Positions 7,359-10,355 of a stretch of DNA of 10,355 bases are shown here, piece after piece (the stretch's first letter is position 1; each line of letters starts with the position of its first letter). The notes beneath the pieces are model-generated. The model had not been told where the DNA came from. It saw only the letters and a program-made list of their open reading frames with translations, and made no database searches. The stretch is taken from contig JABUTQ010000303.1 of the NCBI GenBank assembly GCA_021443605.1, forward strand, positions 1 to 10,355, given 5' to 3'. This stretch comes from Bacteroidales bacterium. GTDB taxonomy: Bacteria; Bacteroidota; Bacteroidia; Bacteroidales; UBA932. Both the position numbers and the translations under genes were made by a program.

Positions 7359-8303
7359 ATGAGTGACAAAAAGGGGACAGCAACCGTTGTAAAGCATACC
7401 GGCAGCCACTACCTTTTGAGCGAACTCCCCTCGTGGAATCTTTTTCCGGCCGTGATGCGTGGCAAAATCAGGCTAAAGGGGGTAACAACCACAAATCCCG
7501 TTGCGGTGGGAGATGTGGTCGATTACACATTCGACGGCACGATGGGGACGATAGACAAAATATATCCCCGCAGGAATTATATCATCCGCAAGAGCACCAA
7601 TCTCTCCCGCGAAAATCATATCATTGCGGCCAATCTCGACAGGGTGTTTCTTGTTGTGACGATAGCCTTTCCTGAGGTGAAACTCGCTTTTGTGGACAGG
7701 TTTCTCGTCACTTGTCAAGCATACGGAGTTCCGGTCACGATTCTGATAAACAAATGTGACCTTTGTGCAGACGACGCTTTTGATGCCGCAGTCAAATCTT
7801 TCGAAGAAATATACGAGGGGGCCGGATATGAATGCATCGAGGTGTCTGCTCGTAATGGTTTGAATATCAATCGTGTAAAGGAATTATGCAGCGGCTCGCT
7901 GTCGTTGTTTTCCGGGGTTTCGGGAGTTGGGAAATCGTCCTTGATAAAGGCGATTGATCCTGCAATCGATGCCAAGACGGGAGAAATTTCGATGGCTCAC
8001 CTGCAAGGGAGACATACGACCACCTTCTATGAGATGTATCCCGTGGATGGAGGAGAGGGGGGCTTTATCATAGACACTCCGGGTATTCGTGGTTTTGGTC
8101 TGGTGGATCTTGGAAATGAGGAGCTGAGCGCCTACTTCCCCGAGATGCTCCGTGTGATGGACGGGTGCCGTTTCAAGCCCTGCACCCATACTCACGAACC
8201 CCATTGTGCTGTAAAAGAGGCTGTTGAAGCAGGAGAAATATCGGCGGAGAGATACAATTCTTATCTCGGAATGCTCGAAGAAGAAACAAAATACCGGAAA
8301 TGA
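7359..8303 (+). CDS. rsgA: Ribosome small subunit-dependent GTPase A
   Basis: RsgA (YjeQ/YloQ) is a circularly permuted GTPase that binds the immature 30S subunit near the decoding centre and checks late maturation. The 314-residue product has the full layout: an N-terminal OB fold (about 1-70), then the permuted motif order G4 (NKCD, 131-134), G5 (SAR, 163-165), G1/P-loop (GVSGVGKSS, 186-194), G2 (GRHTTT, 217-222) and G3 (DTPG, 239-242). A zinc site follows with C270, C275, H277 and C283, in the spacing seen in E. coli RsgA. The P-loop after the NKxD motif is diagnostic of this family. The gene starts 1 nt after the rnr stop with a strong Shine-Dalgarno sequence and overlaps dinF at its end. 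This places it in the middle of a translationally coupled unit next to another ribosome-related gene, rnr. Confidence 0.97.
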   Translation: MSDKKGTATVVKHTGSHYLLSELPSWNLFPAVMRGKIRLKGVTTTNPVAVGDVVDYTFDGTMGTIDKIYPRRNYIIRKSTNLSRENHIIAANLDRVFLVVTIAFPEVKLAFVDRFLVTCQAYGVPVTILINKCDLCADDAFDAAVKSFEEIYEGAGYECIEVSARNGLNINRVKELCSGSLSLFSGVSGVGKSSLIKAIDPAIDAKTGEISMAHLQGRHTTTFYEMYPVDGGEGGFIIDTPGIRGFGLVDLGNEELSAYFPEMLRVMDGCRFKPCTHTHEPHCAVKEAVEAGEISAERYNSYLGMLEEETKYRK

Positions 8304-9616
8304 CTTCTTCTGATATCTCCATCAACAGACAGATACTCCGTCTGGCCATCCCAAGCATTTTGGCAAATATCACCGTGCCGATAGTCGGGATAGTCGATTT
8401 GGCGATAGCCGGACATATCGGGGACGCCACCACGATGGGGGGAATCGCCATTGGCACAATGCTGTTCGATTTGCTCTACTGGAATATGGGTTTTCTCCGT
8501 GTGGGCACCGGCGGAATCACCGCGCAGGCCTATGGCAGAGGCGATTTTCACAAGGCGGTTGAAACTTTTTGTCAGGGGATTATCACAGCGTGGGGCGTTG
8601 CGGCAATCATATTGGCGCTGCAGACACTCTTCATTTTTGTGGCGTTTCTTCTTGTAGACTGCACTCCCGAAGTTGAAATTTTGGCAAAAGAATATTTCTT
8701 CATCCGAATCTGGGCTGTCCCCGCCACCTTGTCGCTGATGGTCTTCAGGGGGTGGTTTATTGGGATGCAAAACACGGTATTCCCTATGATTCTGGATATT
8801 ACGGTGAACGTTATCAATGCGGCGGCAAGTTATTTCTTCGCCGTGAGTATGAAAATGGGGATAGCGGGTGTGGCATACGGCACCATTTTGGCGCAATACA
8901 TCGGGTTCACTCTTGCCATTATCCTGATAGTGAGTCGATACAAGGCTTTGTTCAAGGGGCTGGTTGTGCGAGCCTGTGTCCGCTGGAACGAGATTCGAAG
9001 CTTCTTCAAGATAAATTCCGACCTATTCCTCCGCTCGCTTATGATGTTGGTTGTCTATACGGGATTTACTTCTATTTCAGCTACTTATGGTGATACGGAA
9101 CTGGCTGTGGGGGCGCTTATGATGAAAATGCTGCTGCTCTACTCTTATTTTGTGGATGGATTCGCGTATGCCGGTGAGGCTCTTTCGGGCAGGTTCATAG
9201 GGGCCCGAGATTCGTCCCATCTGAAAGAGACCGTAGGCAAGCTATTTGTCTGGTGCTTCGCAATCGGAATCGTCTCCACCTTTGCCTACGCCTTTTTCGG
9301 ACGCCCGATGGTACATATCTTTTCATCCGATGCCGAAGTTATAGCAGGGTGCGAGCCGTATCTTTTCTGGCTTCTTCTTATGCCTGTAATCAGCTGTATT
9401 GCATTTACTTGGGATGGAATCTACATCGGAGCTACAGCCTCAGCCGCCTTGCGAAACAGCATGGTCTGGTCCGCCTCCTCATTTGTCATAACCTACATCG
9501 CCTTGAAGGGGCTTCTCGGCATTCAGGCCCTCTATCTTGCCTACTTCATCCACCTCTTTGTCCGCAGCCTCTACCTCACCCTCGTGTGCCGGAAGAATGT
9601 TTTTGTTGTGCGGTGA
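8300..9616 (+). CDS. dinF: MATE family efflux transporter, DinF-like
   Basis: This is an inner-membrane multidrug/toxin extrusion carrier that uses a cation gradient (H+ or Na+) to export organic compounds; the substrate cannot be told from sequence. At 438 residues it has the length and hydrophobic pattern of a 12-helix MATE protein. Features seen: TM1 with VGIVDLAIAGHIG (29-41), where D33 sits at the conserved acidic position of DinF-type carriers; GGIAIGTMLFDLLYWNMGFLR (from 47); GGITAQAYGRGD (71-82); FRGWFIGMQNT (149-159); DGFAYAGEALSGRFIGARD (286-304), a typical second-half MATE motif; and WDGIYIGAT (371-379). These favour the DinF branch over NorM. The ATG overlaps the rsgA stop (ATGA, 8300-8303), with GGA just upstream at 8296-8298, so translation is probably coupled. 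No LexA-type site was recognised, so SOS control, known for E. coli dinF, is not supported here. Confidence 0.9.
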   Translation: MTSSDISINRQILRLAIPSILANITVPIVGIVDLAIAGHIGDATTMGGIAIGTMLFDLLYWNMGFLRVGTGGITAQAYGRGDFHKAVETFCQGIITAWGVAAIILALQTLFIFVAFLLVDCTPEVEILAKEYFFIRIWAVPATLSLMVFRGWFIGMQNTVFPMILDITVNVINAAASYFFAVSMKMGIAGVAYGTILAQYIGFTLAIILIVSRYKALFKGLVVRACVRWNEIRSFFKINSDLFLRSLMMLVVYTGFTSISATYGDTELAVGALMMKMLLLYSYFVDGFAYAGEALSGRFIGARDSSHLKETVGKLFVWCFAIGIVSTFAYAFFGRPMVHIFSSDAEVIAGCEPYLFWLLLMPVISCIAFTWDGIYIGATASAALRNSMVWSASSFVITYIALKGLLGIQALYLAYFIHLFVRSLYLTLVCRKNVFVVR

Positions 9617-9634
9617 TTCTCACTTCCGGCAGTC

Positions 9635-9666
9635 TTTGCGCGAAGCCATATTTTTCACTACTTTTG
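9635..9666 (+). promoter_or_regulatory. Strong Bacteroidota-type promoter for the prenyl synthase gene
   Basis: TTTG at 9635-9638 and TACTTTTG at 9659-9666 match both halves of the Bacteroidota promoter (-33 TTTG, -7 TAnnTTTG) with a 20-nt spacer, which is close to ideal. The start site would fall roughly 15 nt before the ATG at 9688. It fills most of the 71-nt gap (9617-9687) after dinF and indicates that the downstream gene starts its own transcript. No clear stem-loop terminator for the dinF transcript is visible in this gap. Confidence 0.75.
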
Positions 9667-9687
9667 CAAGCGTAAGCCGTTAAAGCA

Positions 9688-10355
9688 ATGTATCGGATAG
9701 AAGAAATAAACGACATCGTTAAAAAGAGCCTGGCAGTAACCGAGTTTGGAGACAGGCCGCAAACACTTTATGAACCACTGACTTATATGATTTCCATCGG
9801 AGGGAAGAGAATCAGGCCGCGCCTTTGTCTGCTTGCCTTCAACCTCTTTTCCGACAATATCGACAACGGAATCATCGGCCCGGCAATGGCTCTGGAGATT
9901 TTCCACAGTTTCACCCTCATACACGACGACATAATGGACAAGGCCGATACCCGCCGCGGACAGATGACCGTCCACAAAAAGTGGAACGACAACTGTGCAA
10001 TCCTCAGCGGCGACGTAATGTGCATAATATCATACAGATACCTTGCGCAACACAAGGGTGTTAAGCTCCCTGCCATTTTGGAATTGTTTACCACCACGGC
10101 CACTCAGGTATGCGAGGGGCAGCAATACGATATGGATTTCGAAGAGATTCCATTTATCACGATGCAGGATTACGAGATGATGATCGGCCTCAAGACGGCT
10201 GTCCTCATCGCCTGCTCGGCAAAGATGGGAGCCCTCGCCGCAGATGCTCCGCAGGAAATGTGCGATGCCCTCTACGACTTCGGCTACAAGCTCGGGATAG
10301 CATTCCAGATTGCAGATGACTATCTCGACACCTTCGGCAATCCCAACGTCTTTGG
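9688..10355 (+). CDS. Polyprenyl synthetase (trans-isoprenyl diphosphate synthase), 3' end cut by window edge
   Basis: It condenses isopentenyl diphosphate onto allylic diphosphates to build all-trans prenyl chains in the cytosol. The window holds 222 codons, about two thirds of a typical 320-330-residue protein. Visible motifs: GGKRIRP (38-44, substrate-binding Lys/Arg), the first Asp-rich motif DDIMD (80-84) followed by RRG (89-91), the Gln-rich CEGQQYDMDFE segment, a lysine in GLKT, and the second Asp-rich motif DDYLD (210-214). F75, the fifth residue before DDIMD, is bulky and aromatic. In characterised synthases this position limits chain length, so a short product (C15-C20, FPP or GGPP) is more likely than a long quinone tail; this is inference. 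The start is the first ATG after an in-frame TAA at 9673-9675, with no Shine-Dalgarno sequence. The gene has its own promoter. No symbol is given because ispA- and ispB-type functions cannot be separated with confidence. Confidence 0.93.
   Translation, partial: MYRIEEINDIVKKSLAVTEFGDRPQTLYEPLTYMISIGGKRIRPRLCLLAFNLFSDNIDNGIIGPAMALEIFHSFTLIHDDIMDKADTRRGQMTVHKKWNDNCAILSGDVMCIISYRYLAQHKGVKLPAILELFTTTATQVCEGQQYDMDFEEIPFITMQDYEMMIGLKTAVLIACSAKMGALAADAPQEMCDALYDFGYKLGIAFQIADDYLDTFGNPNVF

Noticed and set aside
6338..7369. 343-codon open frame on the minus strand opposite rnr and the rnr-rsgA junction
   Set aside because: It is codon-register-matched with rnr and has no recognisable domain. It is a codon-usage shadow of rnr.
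9617..9658. Possible terminator after dinF
   Set aside because: No convincing GC-rich stem followed by a T-run is visible. The short T-run at 9651-9655 has no stable hairpin before it.
1..10355. Mobile elements, CRISPR arrays, tRNA or rRNA genes, defence genes
   Set aside because: I found no repeats, integrase or transposase motifs, cloverleaf-like segments or atypical gene content. Every stretch is accounted for by conserved core genes and two short control regions.

Overview
The window reads as an ordinary housekeeping stretch of a Bacteroidota (probably Bacteroidales) chromosome. The evidence for this placement is fourfold. Candidate promoters fit the phylum-specific pattern (-33 TTTG, -7 TAnnTTTG) rather than the E. 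coli pattern. Shine-Dalgarno sequences are mostly absent at the first genes of transcription units. The proteins themselves (DnaE, RNase R, RsgA, DinF-type MATE, prenyl synthase) have a Bacteroidota look. Base composition looks close to half G+C by eye. The genus cannot be fixed from the sequence alone.

Layout. On the minus strand, positions 5187 to 1 hold gpmI (cofactor-independent phosphoglycerate mutase) followed after 19 nt by dnaE (DNA polymerase III alpha subunit). dnaE runs off the left edge close to its C-terminus. On the plus strand, positions 5279 to 9616 hold a tight three-gene unit: rnr (RNase R), rsgA (30S-maturation GTPase; 1-nt gap) and a dinF-type MATE exporter (4-nt ATGA overlap). 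A 71-nt gap with a very good Bacteroidota promoter then leads into a trans-prenyltransferase gene. That gene runs off the right edge after 222 codons, just past its second Asp-rich motif. The 91-nt gap between gpmI and rnr is a divergent control region in which the two best -7 elements lie inside each other's leaders.

How the genes relate. RNase R and RsgA both act on ribosomal RNA or small-subunit quality and maturation, so their coupled translation makes sense; the exporter may simply share the message. gpmI and dnaE join a late glycolytic step to the replicative polymerase. This is notable because genetic links between lower glycolysis and replication are known in Bacillus. The prenyl synthase starts a separate unit for isoprenoid chain synthesis.

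There are no RNA genes, insertion sequences, CRISPR arrays or long repeats that I can support, and no gene-free stretch longer than 91 nt. I see no undescribed system here. The points worth a second look are the gpmI-dnaE pairing, a complete PHP metal site in DnaE, a clamp-binding motif lacking its usual Gln, an RNase R with a basic N-terminal tail instead of a helix-turn-helix domain, and the interleaved divergent promoters.
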